Assembly (NCBI RefSeq): GCF_004358205.1
Contig: NZ_SMYO01000003.1
Span: forward strand, 62,001-126,000
Direction of reading: 5' to 3'
DNA from: Bacillus salipaludis
GTDB lineage: Bacteria > Bacillota > Bacilli > Bacillales_B > DSM-18226
Length of the DNA: 64,000 nt
Part shown: positions 9,034 through 18,303 of the stretch, in pieces
How positions within the stretch are numbered: the stretch's first letter is position 1
Layout: every line of letters starts with the position of its first letter
Notes under the pieces: generated by a model
Told to the model about the DNA's origin: nothing
Databases searched by the model: none
What the model saw: the letters and a program-made list of their open reading frames with translations, nothing else
Program-made: the position numbers and the translations under genes

Positions 9034-9489
9034 TTACACTCGTTTTGCTCCAATATATCTAGCATGCCAATATGGGTTGCTTGTTTTTGTAATCATAACT
9101 CCTTTTGAAGAAGAAGCCATAATCATTTTACCGTATCCGATATAAATCGCAACATGTGTTGGTCTGCTTGCTTTTGATGGTGCGAAGAACATTAAATCGC
9201 CAGTTTTTAGTGATGAGACATGATATCCGTTTCCATAATACATTGTTGCAGCTGTACGGTTTAACGTTCTTCCTGCTTTTCCATAAGAATATTTCACAAG
9301 CCCTGAACAATCAAAACCATATGGTGACATTCCGCCCCATCGATAAGGTACTCCCATATGATTTTCTGCTACTTGAATTGCTCTGATATGATAATTATAA
9401 GATGCCGCTTCCGCTTTATCACCCATGTTGGCAAACAAAGTGCCACAAGAAGCAAGAATGACAAATGCCATGATGAATTTTTTTAGCAT
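9034..9489 (-). CDS. Secreted NlpC/P60 (C40) cell-wall peptidase
   Basis: A 151-residue protein with a signal peptide (residues 1-29, cleavage near AEA) and a single NlpC/P60 domain. Catalytic residues are Cys61 in FDCSGLVKYSYG, His112 in RPTHVAIYIG and a third polar residue near His142. It hydrolyses gamma-D-Glu-diaminopimelate links in peptidoglycan. No LysM or SH3 domain is attached, so binding must be intrinsic or it acts in solution. Its ATG follows GGAGGTAACC. A WalR-type box lies 72 bp upstream, so it probably belongs to the WalRK cell-wall regulon. Confidence 0.85.
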   Translation of the reverse strand: MLKKFIMAFVILASCGTLFANMGDKAEAASYNYHIRAIQVAENHMGVPYRWGGMSPYGFDCSGLVKYSYGKAGRTLNRTAATMYYGNGYHVSSLKTGDLMFFAPSKASRPTHVAIYIGYGKMIMASSSKGVMITKTSNPYWHARYIGAKRV

Positions 9490-9560
9490 ATTGGTTACCT
9501 CCTCGTGTGATTTGATAGTTCCAATATACTAGGAAGGTATAACAGGGACATCACAGCAAA

Positions 9561-9577
9561 TTTACAGTTTTGTTACA
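9561..9577 (-). promoter_or_regulatory. WalR (YycF) box upstream of the NlpC/P60 gene
   Basis: On the minus strand TGTAAC, five bases, TGTAAA: an exact fit to the known WalR consensus TGTWAH-N5-TGTWAH. Distance to the start codon is 71 bp, suited to activation. Confidence 0.65.
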
Positions 9578-9690
9578 AAGTTATTCTGAGATAATTTTTA
9601 CTCTTTAACGTCTTCATACAACTCTTTAACACATAGGCTTCTCTCCAAGTGAATACAATGTATTATTCCTTTTCCAATAGGAGAGATGAA

Positions 9691-11163
9691 ATGCCTGAAA
9701 ATATAAACGAGCCCTTAACCATACAACAGATGATTAGCTTTATTCGGAATGGTCTTAAAAAATCGACAGTCCCCAAGAGGATTACTATTGTCGGTGCAGG
9801 GATAGCAGGACTTGTTGCCGCGTCGCTTTTGAAGGAGGCTGGGCATCACGTCACCATCCTGGAAGCAAACAGCCTTGTTGGAGGCCGTATCTATACCATC
9901 CGTGACCCTTTTAGCAATGGACTTTACTTAAACGCTGGACCCATGCGAATTCCTGATACTCATTTGTTGACTTTAGAATATATTAAAAAATTCGGTTTAC
10001 CCTTAAACCTTTTTATCAACCGAACAACCACAGATATTCTTTATATAAATGGAATCCGGACACGTCTCAATATGTATGAACAAAACCCAAGTATTCTAAA
10101 CTTTCCGGTTCGTCCCAATGAAAGAGGTAAAAGCGCAGAAGAGCTGTTTAATTTAGCTTTCCAGCCTATTGTTAATTTTATTAAAAAAAATCCAAAGAGA
10201 AATTGGCCTTTAATAGCAAAAGAATTTAAAAATTTCTCACTTGGCTCTTTCTTAAATTCGTACCATTATCAATACGGAACTACCTTTTCAGATGGCGCAA
10301 TTGATATGATTGATGTACTCCTTGACTATGAAGCCTATATGGGAATGTCATTTCTTGAAGTTTTGCGTGAAGCATCGACCTTTAGTACCAATCGTTACTA
10401 TGAGATCACTGGTGGTATGGATCTGCTCCCAGATGCATTTATTCCCCAATTAAAAGAGAATATCAGGCTCAATCAGAGGATGACAAAAATGATCCAACAT
10501 AACAATCGTGTCACCATCCATTCCACCAATCAGAGCAACTTAGAAAATTCCTCTATTACGAGTGATCTTGCCATCATAACAATCCCCTTTTCCGTGTTAC
10601 GATTTGTGAAGATTGAACCATTCCATTCTTTTACTTACTATAAACGCAGAGCCATTCGTGAAATCAACTATATGGCAGCAACAAAAGTTGGAATTGAATT
10701 TAAAAGTAGATTTTGGGAAAGGCATGGTCAATATGGTGGTAAATCAATAACGGATTTGCCGATTCGGTTCACCTATTACCCAAGCCAAGGGATTGGCTCA
10801 GAAGGACCTGCTGTTGTTTTGGCAAGTTATACATGGTCAGATGAAGCTTTAACATGGAATGGTTTATCAGATGAAGATCGCATTCAATATGCCTTAAAAA
10901 ACCTAGCCGAAATTTTCGGTGACCAAGTCTATTCTGAATTTATAGGAGGAACTTCTTTTAGTTGGATCGATAACCCCTATTCTACAGGAGCTGTTGTGGC
11001 ATTTGATCCGGGCCAGGAAAATGAATTGTTTCCTTATATCACTTTGCCCGAGGGAAGAGTTCATTTTGCAGGTGAACATACAACCCTTACCCACGGTTGG
11101 ATGCAAGGAGCGATTGAATCTGGAATTAGGGTTGCGAATGAAGTGAATGACTTACCGAAATAA
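9691..11163 (+). CDS. Flavin amine oxidase (L-amino acid / monoamine oxidase family)
   Basis: A 490-residue FAD enzyme. It has the dinucleotide-binding motif [14 protein letters not shown], then VGGRIYTI and the C-terminal FAD loop [20 protein letters not shown] typical of monoamine and L-amino acid oxidases. It oxidises an amine or amino acid, producing ammonia and peroxide, and resembles B. subtilis YobN. No export signal is seen. An in-frame ATG at 9649 would add 14 residues, but the ATG at 9691 follows AGGAGAG and is preferred. Substrate unknown. Confidence 0.82.
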   Translation: MPENINEPLTIQQMISFIRNGLKKSTVPKRITIVGAGIAGLVAASLLKEAGHHVTILEANSLVGGRIYTIRDPFSNGLYLNAGPMRIPDTHLLTLEYIKKFGLPLNLFINRTTTDILYINGIRTRLNMYEQNPSILNFPVRPNERGKSAEELFNLAFQPIVNFIKKNPKRNWPLIAKEFKNFSLGSFLNSYHYQYGTTFSDGAIDMIDVLLDYEAYMGMSFLEVLREASTFSTNRYYEITGGMDLLPDAFIPQLKENIRLNQRMTKMIQHNNRVTIHSTNQSNLENSSITSDLAIITIPFSVLRFVKIEPFHSFTYYKRRAIREINYMAATKVGIEFKSRFWERHGQYGGKSITDLPIRFTYYPSQGIGSEGPAVVLASYTWSDEALTWNGLSDEDRIQYALKNLAEIFGDQVYSEFIGGTSFSWIDNPYSTGAVVAFDPGQENELFPYITLPEGRVHFAGEHTTLTHGWMQGAIESGIRVANEVNDLPK

Positions 11164-11341
11164 ACCCAGGAATTCAGTCCATTCTGCCTAATTCGAACAA
11201 GAAGGACGTGTTCGGCAGTCTTCCTTAAAAAATAACCTTCATAAATTTTCTTTGTTCTTCAAAAAAAACTTATAACTTTCTTAATTTAGTCCATAATAAA
11301 ATTACTTCAAGGATACCCCTAAATTCTTGAAATTGTTGTTT

Positions 11342-11376
11342 ATCCATCCTTCACTAATGGAAGGGTGGATTTTTTA
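11342..11376 (+). terminator. Terminator downstream of the amine oxidase
   Basis: ATCCATCCTTC and GGAAGGGTGGAT arms followed by TTTTT; about 180 bp after the stop. Confidence 0.7.
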
Positions 11377-11397
11377 TGCAAAAAAATCCCAAAAAAA

Positions 11398-11433
11398 TTG
11401 AATAAAAGCTGCCAGAGTGCAGCTTTTATTCAA
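11398..11433 (-). terminator. Terminator after the Bmp lipoprotein gene
   Basis: Perfect 15-bp stem (TTGAATAAAAGCTGC and its complement) followed on the minus strand by TTTTTTT. Confidence 0.9.
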
Positions 11434-11451
11434 AATATACGATTAGCTTTC

Positions 11452-12522
11452 CTATTTAACAGTAAATGTTTTTAATTCATTAAGAGTGCCAGGAACTTTG
11501 AGAGCACCGGACTTAATTTTATCAGTCCACTCTTTTACTGCCTTTTCAATAGCAGCTTTGTTTGAAGCCTTGGCATTAATTGGAGCTAAAGCTACACCAT
11601 CTTCATTTAGACCGTAAAGAATATCCTGTCCTCCAGGGAATTTGCCATCTTTTGCTTTTTGAGCAGTATCCTTTACAGCTACGTCCACACGTTTCAGTGC
11701 AGAAGTAAGAACAACATCAGGACCCATGTCGCTTTGATCACGGTCTACACCAAGTGCCCAAATTTCACTGTTTGGATTCTTTTTCTTTCGGTCTGTCGCT
11801 TCTTTAAATAAACCGTTACCAGTACCACCAGCTGCATGAAAGACCACATCTGCTCCAGAAGTATACATTTTAGATGCAATTGCTTGACCAGCCTCTGGTT
11901 TATCGAAAGCACCTGCGTATTGGACATCAACCTTTGCCGTTGGTTTTGCTGCTTTTACTCCAGCAAGAAAACCAGCTTCGAAACGTTCAATTACAGCATT
12001 TTTCATACCGCCGATAAAACCAATATGATTACTTTTTGTTGTAAGTCCTGCTGCAACTCCTGCAAGGAATGCTGCTTCCTGCTCTTTAAAAAGAATGCTA
12101 ACAACGTTTGGCTCTTTCACTTCCGAATCAATAATGGCAAAATTCGTATCCTTCTGCTGCTTTGCCACTTGATCTACAGCGTTTTGCATTAAGAACCCTA
12201 TACCAAATACTAAATTAAAGCCTTGGCGGGCAAGTGTCGTTAAGTTTGTCACATAATCAGCATCAGATGTGGATTGCAGATAATCATATCCACCTTTTCC
12301 TTTTTCCATGTTATTTGCTTTACCAAAGGCTTGAAGACCTTCCCAAGAAGATTGGTTGAAGGATTTATCATCCACCCCACCAACGTCCGTAACCATGCCA
12401 GCTGAGAAGCCATTCTTTTTGTTACCGCCAGTTGAGTTGTTATTCCCCTTTCCACATGCACCCAGAATGGTCCCTGCAGCTAGCAATAACGTTAATAGCA
12501 ATGCCATTTTTCTCTTTATCAC
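11452..12522 (-). CDS. Bmp family (PnrA/NupN-like) substrate-binding lipoprotein
   Basis: A 356-residue lipoprotein: signal peptide with lipobox LGAC near residue 22, then the Bmp/Med fold with GMVTDVGGVDDKSFNQSSWEG and AIIDSEV. The family binds purine nucleosides and feeds an ABC importer (NupNOPQ in B. subtilis). Here no ATPase or permease genes adjoin it, so it must work with a transporter encoded elsewhere or act as a receptor. A stem-loop sits in the leader at 12564. The ATG follows AGGAGG closely. Confidence 0.85.
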   Translation of the reverse strand: MIKRKMALLLTLLLAAGTILGACGKGNNNSTGGNKKNGFSAGMVTDVGGVDDKSFNQSSWEGLQAFGKANNMEKGKGGYDYLQSTSDADYVTNLTTLARQGFNLVFGIGFLMQNAVDQVAKQQKDTNFAIIDSEVKEPNVVSILFKEQEAAFLAGVAAGLTTKSNHIGFIGGMKNAVIERFEAGFLAGVKAAKPTAKVDVQYAGAFDKPEAGQAIASKMYTSGADVVFHAAGGTGNGLFKEATDRKKKNPNSEIWALGVDRDQSDMGPDVVLTSALKRVDVAVKDTAQKAKDGKFPGGQDILYGLNEDGVALAPINAKASNKAAIEKAVKEWTDKIKSGALKVPGTLNELKTFTVK

Positions 12523-12563
12523 CTTAAAAGTCCTCCTAAAAAGTTGATGAAATACAAAAAACT

Positions 12564-12605
12564 AACCTGTCTTTTATAAATTAGTTTGTCAAAAAAGGAC
12601 AGGTT
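12564..12605 (-). promoter_or_regulatory. Stem-loop in the Bmp gene leader
   Basis: On the minus strand AACCTGTC and GDCAGGTT-type arms (GACAGGTT exactly) enclose 26 bases and are followed by AGTTTTTT. It resembles an attenuator or operator 42 bp ahead of the start. I looked for purine riboswitch core motifs and saw none. Confidence 0.4.
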
Positions 12606-12749
12606 CATTCCATAAATCTTTAATGGCACAATTTCACCTTTAAATCTTTTCCACATTATAGTTTTAATTATTGACAAAAACACATAAAGTAACTATTATA
12701 GTTACATGTAACTAGTTTAATTATATCTTAAGAATTGGAGGAAATAATG

Positions 12750-13622
12750 ATGAAAATGCTCGTTACGGGTGCTACAGGAAAATTGGGGTCTAAGGTTGTA
12801 GAAACTCTATTGAAAACTGTACCAGCAAGTCAACTCGTTGTAAGTGTACGTAATCCCGAGAAAGCGGAAAATTTACGGGCTTGTGGAGTAGAAGTTCGCC
12901 AAGGAGATTTTGATCAGCCGGAGAGCTTAGATTCAGCTTTTGCTGGAATTGACCGCTTACTTCTTATTTCTGCCGATAAAGACAATGAAACACGAATTCG
13001 TCAGCATGCTAATGCCGTCGCTGCGGCAGAGCGTGCAGGTGTTAAATTTATTGCCTATACTAGTTTAGGAAATGCAATGGAGAGTAAAAATCTGTTCGCT
13101 CCAACTCATCAGGCAACCGAAGAAGCGATCCTGAAAACAGGTATTCCCTACTCCTTCTTGCGCAATAATTGGTACTTAGAAAATGAAATACCAAGCATTC
13201 AAGGTGTCCTTGCAGGAGCGCCATGGGTGACATCAGCCGGAAACGGCAAGGTTGGTTGGGCACCACAGCTAGATTATGCTGAAGCTGCGGCAGCAGTTCT
13301 CTCAGGTAACGGTCACGAAAATACTATTTATGAACTTTCAGGTAAAGTATTGACCCAGGAAGAACTAGTAGCTGCTCTTGGAACTGTACTAGGTAGAGAA
13401 GTACCTGTGCATCAGGTCGATGACGCCACTTATGCCGACATTATGAAGGGTGCGGGCGTACCGGAATTCCTTCTTCCACTGCTTGTAGATATTCAAAGAA
13501 GCATTCGAGAAGGCACACTAGATGTTGAAAGCAATGATTTTGAAAAACTAATCGGCCGTCCGGCAACACCAATTAACGAGGCATTAACTGAAATCGTGCA
13601 TGAACTTTCTCAAACAAAATAA
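12750..13622 (+). CDS. NmrA-like NAD(P)-binding protein (QorB-type quinone oxidoreductase)
   Basis: A 290-residue atypical short-chain dehydrogenase of the NmrA/SDR_a5 class. MLVTGATGKLG is the NAD(P)-binding loop; VSVRNPEKAENLRACGVEV suits NADPH binding; AYTSLGNAME and LRNNWYLEN follow as in E. coli QorB. It probably reduces quinones or senses the redox state. An in-frame TTG at 12735 is part of the ribosome binding site GGAGGAA, so the start is ATG 12750 (12747 also possible). A terminator follows. Confidence 0.8.
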   Translation: MKMLVTGATGKLGSKVVETLLKTVPASQLVVSVRNPEKAENLRACGVEVRQGDFDQPESLDSAFAGIDRLLLISADKDNETRIRQHANAVAAAERAGVKFIAYTSLGNAMESKNLFAPTHQATEEAILKTGIPYSFLRNNWYLENEIPSIQGVLAGAPWVTSAGNGKVGWAPQLDYAEAAAAVLSGNGHENTIYELSGKVLTQEELVAALGTVLGREVPVHQVDDATYADIMKGAGVPEFLLPLLVDIQRSIREGTLDVESNDFEKLIGRPATPINEALTEIVHELSQTK

Positions 13623-13624
13623 TG

Positions 13625-13662
13625 AAAAACCGATCTTTCTAAGGATGAAAGATCGGTTTTTT
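13625..13662 (+). terminator. Terminator after the NmrA-like gene
   Basis: AAACCGATCTTTC and GAAAGATCGGTTT arms with TTTT after the stem. Confidence 0.88.
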
Positions 13663-13743
13663 ATTGCATTACACTATTAAGGAAAGTTTGTTTTAATATG
13701 ATTAACCATCCAAATCGAGAGGTCATACTTTAGAGGAGGAGGG

Positions 13744-14682
13744 ATGAAAATGAATTCTGTTGAGGCATTTATCCAGGAAATGTTGGTCCTATATGGAATG
13801 GCAATTTTAGGGTTTATCGTTAGAAAAAAAGGAATCCTAAATGAAAATGCTAATAATGTGCTTACACAACTGATATTAAATATAACTTTACCTGCCCTCA
13901 TTTTATTCTCATTAGATATTTCCTTCTCTTTTACATTATTAAAAGAATTTTTATGGCTCGTATCATTGTCAGTATATATTCTAACAGTCTGTTTTCTTGG
14001 CGATTTGGATGAGAAGATGTGCAAACCTTCCTGAGAAACAAAAAAGTGTTTATGAGGGACTCATTATTTTTGGCACCCAAGGCTTTATTGGTTACGCAGT
14101 TAGTTATGTTATATTAGGGGGGCAGGGTATTGTTTATTTAACGATGTTTAATTTATATTATTTAATTCTCATTTGGACGTATGGGGTATACTTGTTTAGT
14201 AAAAACAAGGAGCAAATCAATTGGAAAAATATCTTTTTAAATCCCGGGATTCTCTCCACAATCACTGGACTGATTATTTTTCTCCTACCCATTCGTTTGC
14301 CACATCTAATTTCTAGCGGCCTAGAGACCGTTGGCAAAATGACCATCCCCCTCTCTATGATGATGATCGGGATATTAATTGCGAATGTTAAAAGTAAAGA
14401 GATGATTTTATTTATAAAAAATATTTACCTATGGAAATCGGTGTTGATCAAACTACTCATCATTCCCATACTCCTCCTTCCTTTTGTAACACTATCCGTA
14501 CCGTTCCCCCCCTACTGGTAATCGCCGTCCTTGTGTCCGGAATGCCTTCTGCTCCAACTATATCACTTTATTCTGAAAAATTTGGGGCTGATTCAAGCTT
14601 TGCATCGTCAGGAGTCTTACTTACCACCATTCTATGTATTATTACCCTTCCATTTCTTTATTTCGTCTTAACGCTTTTTTAG
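13744..14682 (+). pseudogene. AEC (auxin efflux carrier) family transporter, two frameshifts
   Basis: Three overlapping frames together give one AEC transporter of about 310 residues. Frame one gives MLVLYGMAILGFIVRKKGIL and the first membrane segments; the frame breaks near 14000, and the text continues as AIWMRRCANLPEKQK. It breaks again in a run of seven C at about 14506, continuing as VPPLLVIAVLVSGMPSAPT, a typical AEC motif. Both breaks are single-base changes. The ATG follows GGAGGAGGG. Either the gene is dead or the C-run and first break are sequence errors. The intact protein would export an organic acid. Confidence 0.8.
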
Positions 14683-14720
14683 AATATTAATCTAAATTAT
14701 TTTATATTGGCTCTTCTTAA

Positions 14721-15686
14721 TTACTTCAAGTAAAATGAAGAGCCGTCAATCATTTCGATGTCGCCTCTCGTTTTAATCTCTTCCATTAATTTAAATAAAG
14801 AATCATCTTTTCTTTTTGCCTCAATCATACAATCAATTTGCGGAATGCTGCCTTTGATCTCTTTTAGGAACTTGAAAAACATATCGATATTTATGTAATC
14901 TGAATGGTGGCGAATTTCTTTATCGCTTTTGGGACTTGATATATGCATTTTTATAGGGAGAGGAGAATCCACCCATGTGTGTACAACTTGACTCCAGTTC
15001 TCTTCCCAATTTGGATTTTTATGATGTACAAGATGGTGATGATAATCGAAAACAAGTGGAATTCCTAATTTTTCACATAGAAAAAGTGTATCTTCTAATG
15101 TAAAAGAAGTATCATCATTTTCAAGCATGATCGTTTTTTGTATGAATCTCGGGACCTCCATCCAATTATCGATAAAGCGTTCAAGGGATGTTTCTGTTTC
15201 CTTATAGTTTCCCCCCACATGCATGACACAACGATGTGTCGGGTCTATTTTCATCCCCTTTAATAATAAGTAATGCATTTTTAAAGTCCTTATTGAATTT
15301 TTCAAAATATCCTTATTGGGTGAATTAATCAGGACAAAGTGATCGGGATGAAAGTCAATTCTTATGTTATGTTTTTTGACAAAATCTCCTATCTCCTTCA
15401 AATTTGCTTTTAAAGGATCCATATAATCCCAATCAGAAAGCTCCTCATGGTTCGCCAAAGGTATGAGGCGTGAGGTTAACCGATAAAAATGAATCTCAGA
15501 AGCTGCAGCATGCTTTAAAATCCTAAATGTATGCTGTAAATTTGATATGGAAATCCGTTCTAATTTGCGAATCGCCGCTTCCCTATCTGCTATTTTCTGG
15601 AATTGCGCATAGGTCATCGTTTGAGAGGGGGAAGCATTTTTTAGTTCCATGCTCATCGCAACAAAGCCAAGGCGTACAATCGTCAC
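14721..15686 (-). CDS. uvsE: UV damage endonuclease UvsE (UVDE)
   Basis: A 321-residue TIM-barrel endonuclease. The N-terminus VRLGFVAMSMELKNASPSQT is characteristic, followed by metal-ligand motifs DFHPDHFVLINSP, MHVGG, LENDDTSF, FDYHHHLVHH and MIEAKRKDDS. UvsE nicks DNA 5' of UV photoproducts and abasic sites, and in spore formers complements photolyase-independent repair. The open frame extends to 15899, but those extra residues are translated palindromic repeat. The start is set at GTG 15686, six bases after GAGGTGG, giving the family's normal length. Confidence 0.9.
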   Translation of the reverse strand: MTIVRLGFVAMSMELKNASPSQTMTYAQFQKIADREAAIRKLERISISNLQHTFRILKHAAASEIHFYRLTSRLIPLANHEELSDWDYMDPLKANLKEIGDFVKKHNIRIDFHPDHFVLINSPNKDILKNSIRTLKMHYLLLKGMKIDPTHRCVMHVGGNYKETETSLERFIDNWMEVPRFIQKTIMLENDDTSFTLEDTLFLCEKLGIPLVFDYHHHLVHHKNPNWEENWSQVVHTWVDSPLPIKMHISSPKSDKEIRHHSDYINIDMFFKFLKEIKGSIPQIDCMIEAKRKDDSLFKLMEEIKTRGDIEMIDGSSFYLK

Positions 15687-15730
15687 TTTCTTCCACCTCT
15701 TCTCACTCATCTGAATAAATCGTTGATATC

Positions 15731-15972
15731 TTCTGCTAAACTTGATGTTGATTTCCGCTCCAGGCACAAGCGGTTCGTTGGCGGTTCGGGGATCCTCCTC
15801 GTCGCTATGCTCCTGAGGGGTCTCCCCTGTCCCGTACTCCCACAGGACACTGAATTGCTTCCTTGAATCCGCCCACGCACGAAGAAAATGCGTTAGCATT
15901 TTCGAAGAGTCTTCGTGCCTTCCGCTCCAATCAACTGCTGTTCAATAATCAACATTGTCCTTTAACATAGCC
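15731..15972 (-). repeat. Dispersed palindromic repeat, copy A (full length)
   Basis: About 240 bp. The core (15747-15935) is bounded by GTTGATT and AATCAAC and contains CCGCTCC/GGAGCGG boxes. The outer flanks (TTCTGCTAAAC, TTTAACATAGCC) match copy D. Read on the minus strand it aligns along its length with copy C at 44919. It lies immediately upstream of the uvsE ribosome binding site. No transposase is encoded. Confidence 0.85.
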
Positions 15973-16029
15973 TTACACTAAAAAGTAAGGCCATCAATCA
16001 ATGATGACCTTTTTTATCATTAAAACCAA

Positions 16030-16200
16030 TTATTGGCTAGTTTTATTTGTGTTGTTGCTTAAACCTTGTGCATTTGGGTCTACAATATTTGCTCCGTAAT
16101 CTGGGACATGGCTTGCATGCTCTTCATGATATCGGGACCCTGATCCTTGCTGATACTTCCCGCTTTGTTTTTGATTATTAAGGGCTTGTTTATCAGACAT
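16030..16200 (-). CDS. Small hydrophilic protein, 56 residues, probable spore protein
   Basis: ATG 16200 follows AGGAG with about 11 bases of spacing. The product, MSDKQALNNQKQSGKYQQGS then SRYHEEHASHVPDYGANIVD, is rich in Gln, Asn, Ser and His, without hydrophobic core. The composition resembles small spore coat or acid-soluble proteins, but I do not recognise the family. A hairpin with a T-run lies beyond its stop near 15990-16015. Confidence 0.55.
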   Translation of the reverse strand: MSDKQALNNQKQSGKYQQGSGSRYHEEHASHVPDYGANIVDPNAQGLSNNTNKTSQ

Positions 16201-16466
16201 ATACTTGTTCTCCTATCAAAGGTATTCTGAAGATTTTAGCAATTGATTATTAATGATTTGGATATATTCTAAAAGCTATCCACTCTTTATATTTTTCATT
16301 TTTACCATTACGTATTCATCGGAAGTTGTTTGCACGTAAAACCCTTTAAGAAAATATACAGGGATTTTTTCTCTCGTATCTAACCTATGTATCGGAAAAA
16401 TACTATTCCTGAACGCTCAAATAAGAATGTTCAAGGGTACGATTACAATACTGGGGGTAAATCAGT

Positions 16467-16640
16467 ATGAATATTAAGGAAGGTGTCATTCCTACTGTCT
16501 TAGGCACAGCTGTTACTGCAACTGGTTATGCGCTAAAACAGAAACGAGGAACCAATAAAATGATTGCGAATACTGTATTTGGTTTTGGGTTAGCTCACAT
16601 CGTTTTAGGACCAATTGACCTTATCCAGCATCGTCGTTAG
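16467..16640 (+). CDS. Small hydrophobic membrane protein, 57 residues
   Basis: ATG 16467 follows CTGGGGGTAAATC, a GGGGG-type site. The product, MNIKEGVIPTVLGTAVTATG, then FGFGLAHIVLGPIDLIQHRR, has two short hydrophobic segments with a basic link. I recall near-identical minigenes in other bacilli, of unknown function. It lies 50 bp before the carboxymuconolactone decarboxylase-like gene on the same strand, so they may be co-transcribed. Confidence 0.6.
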   Translation: MNIKEGVIPTVLGTAVTATGYALKQKRGTNKMIANTVFGFGLAHIVLGPIDLIQHRR

Positions 16641-16690
16641 CAATAATCAAGTGCATCTTTGGAACAAATTCAAAATAAGGAGTGAGCCAA

Positions 16691-17050
16691 TTGGACTTAC
16701 AAAATCAATCAGTATCCTCGTTACTTGATTACAAAGAAGGAATTGGCAACTTTACTAAGAAAATGCCGAATTTGGCAAGGGCGTACAATGAATTTACAGA
16801 AATTTGTTTTCAGGAAGGGACATTAAGTCAAAAGGAAAAGCAATTAATTGCCTTAGGCATTAGTCTTCATGCTCAAGATGAATATTGCATCATTTATCAC
16901 ATGAAGGGCTGCCTAGACCAAGGGTGTTCTGAGGAAGAAATACTTGAAGCGATAGGTGTTACAGCAGCGTTTGGCGGTGGAGCAGTGATGAGCCAGGCGG
17001 TCACATTAGTACAACAAGTAATGGATGACTTTAATCAAATAAAACAATAA
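16691..17050 (+). CDS. Carboxymuconolactone decarboxylase / AhpD-like protein
   Basis: A 119-residue all-helical protein of the CMD family: [20 protein letters not shown] then [20 protein letters not shown]. Peroxidase-type members use a CxxC pair; here the cysteines are spaced Cys-x7-Cys-x4-Cys and no CxxC is present, so AhpD-type thiol chemistry is doubtful. It is likely a hexameric oxidoreductase-like protein of unknown substrate. TTG 16691 is preferred over GTG 16682, because AAGGAG overlaps the latter and is eight bases from the former. Terminator at 17062. Confidence 0.7.
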   Translation: MDLQNQSVSSLLDYKEGIGNFTKKMPNLARAYNEFTEICFQEGTLSQKEKQLIALGISLHAQDEYCIIYHMKGCLDQGCSEEEILEAIGVTAAFGGGAVMSQAVTLVQQVMDDFNQIKQ

Positions 17051-17061
17051 AATCCTTTTGT

Positions 17062-17092
17062 CCCCGAGGGTTCTATACCCCGGGGTTATTTA
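17062..17092 (+). terminator. Terminator after the CMD-like gene
   Basis: CCCCG-a-GGGT pairs with ACCC-CGGGG, followed by TTATTT. Confidence 0.7.
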
Positions 17093-17132
17093 GTTACAAC
17101 CATTTCTCGAACCCTGTCTAAAAAGTATTCAA

Positions 17133-17154
17133 GGGCTTCCTAAGTGGAAAGCCC
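17133..17154 (-). terminator. Terminator after the DUF3231 gene
   Basis: GGGCTTTCC and GGAAGCCC arms; on the minus strand TTGAATACTTTTT follows. Confidence 0.7.
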
Positions 17155-17159
17155 CAATT

Positions 17160-17672
17160 TTAACAATCCCCATGCTTATTTAGGTGTAATGGAGGAGGAA
17201 TGAGCCAGCCTTTCTCCTTATTTAATCGGAGTACCTTAGCGCCCAGTGCTGCTTTTTGGATATGGATTTGGCCATACATTAAAGCAACATCTTCCCTGAT
17301 TGATTTTCCTATAATTTGACTGCACGCCACTAAACCAACAGCAATATCAGCGGAAAGCGTCGCAGCAATGGCGGGATCAGGAATCCTAGCTCCTACTGGA
17401 ATATCCTCTAAACAAACTTCAGGTGGTTCAGGTGAAGCTGGGGGTAACCCGATTCCATTCTCTTTTAATAACTCCTCCACTTGCTTTTTTTCCTGCTGAC
17501 ATGTATCGACGGCTTCTAATAATAACTTTTTTAAATCCTCGTCTCCTGCATGATTGATCATCGTTTGATACCCTGCAATCATTCCATTTCCCGCTAATAC
17601 TGAAGCCCAAAGATCAAAAACTTCTCCATAATGTAAAGGCTCTTCCTTCGGATTCCCGCTTAAAATTCCCAT
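17160..17672 (-). CDS. DUF3231 protein (four-helix, CotF/ferritin-like)
   Basis: A 170-residue protein beginning MGILSGNPKEEPLHYGEVFD with mostly helical, acidic sequence (AGDEDLKKLLLEAVDTCQQE) and a C-terminal half with ALMYGQIHIQKAALGAKVLR. This matches DUF3231, common in sporulating bacilli; function unknown, with spore-coat association guessed from relatives. ATG 17672 follows AAGGAGG; the longer frame to 17720 has no good site. A proline-rich bridge divides the halves. Confidence 0.7.
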   Translation of the reverse strand: MGILSGNPKEEPLHYGEVFDLWASVLAGNGMIAGYQTMINHAGDEDLKKLLLEAVDTCQQEKKQVEELLKENGIGLPPASPEPPEVCLEDIPVGARIPDPAIAATLSADIAVGLVACSQIIGKSIREDVALMYGQIHIQKAALGAKVLRLNKEKGWLIPPPLHLNKHGDC

Positions 17673-17770
17673 TGTTGCCCTCCTTAGCGTGTAAACAAAT
17701 TTATTCATTAACAGAAACACCTTTCATGAACTACCAATTTAGTTTTCCCAGTTATCAGTGCGACTATGAA

Positions 17771-18112
17771 TTATTTCTTATTGCCTTTTTTATCACTCTC
17801 CTTCTCACTTAACGTCCGAAAAATTTGAGTATACATCGTGCCCTGGACTATATTTTCTAAAAAAAATTCTCCAATCAGCTCTATATACTCTTCATCTTCG
17901 AACATCTTCTTCCCTTGTAGTTCCATTTCAGCTAATCCTTCATAAGTCGTTAGAAAGGTATATGTATGGTCTTTCCCAGTAACGGGAGTTAATATTTCAA
18001 CCTTCTGGTCGTAATGATCATTTCTAAATTTTTTAATCTCTCTTAAATTATTTATTGCCTCTTTATATTTATCCTGTTTGATTTCAAATGTTTGATAAAC
18101 TAAAACGGACAT
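17771..18112 (-). CDS. Small protein with dimeric alpha/beta-barrel character
   Basis: A 113-residue protein beginning MSVLVYQTFEIKQDKYKEAI with a beta-helix-helix-beta pattern (TPVTGKDHTYTFLTTYEGLA) and a lysine-rich tail. The pattern resembles ferredoxin-like dimeric barrel proteins such as NIPSNAP or ABM domains, without recognisable active residues. ATG 18112 lies eight bases after AAGGAG; the in-frame GTG at 18121 overlaps that site. Function unknown. Confidence 0.55.
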   Translation of the reverse strand: MSVLVYQTFEIKQDKYKEAINNLREIKKFRNDHYDQKVEILTPVTGKDHTYTFLTTYEGLAEMELQGKKMFEDEEYIELIGEFFLENIVQGTMYTQIFRTLSEKESDKKGNKK

Positions 18113-18303
18113 AGATTTCACTCCTTAAAGTTCTGCATGCGCTGTATTATTTTCCCCCTTAATCAAACAATAAATTCTGAAAATGTATCCATTTGAATCC
18201 TACTAAAACCATAAATTTTATCTTTTTTTATTTTTTAGACTTGAGCTACGATTTTTTTCATAAAATGTACAAGTCTTGGTAAGGTACAAATTGGAGTGGT
18301 GTT

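Noticed and set aside
12523..12720. Possible purine riboswitch ahead of the Bmp gene
   Set aside because: The conserved purine aptamer core was not found by eye.
15687..15899. N-terminal extension of UvsE
   Set aside because: The sequence is translated palindromic repeat; the same peptide motif appears in repeat C where no gene exists.
16276..16416. Minus-strand protein-like frame (DTREKIPVYFLKGFYVQT)
   Set aside because: No start codon with a ribosome binding site; only an internal GTG. It may be a gene relic but cannot be supported.
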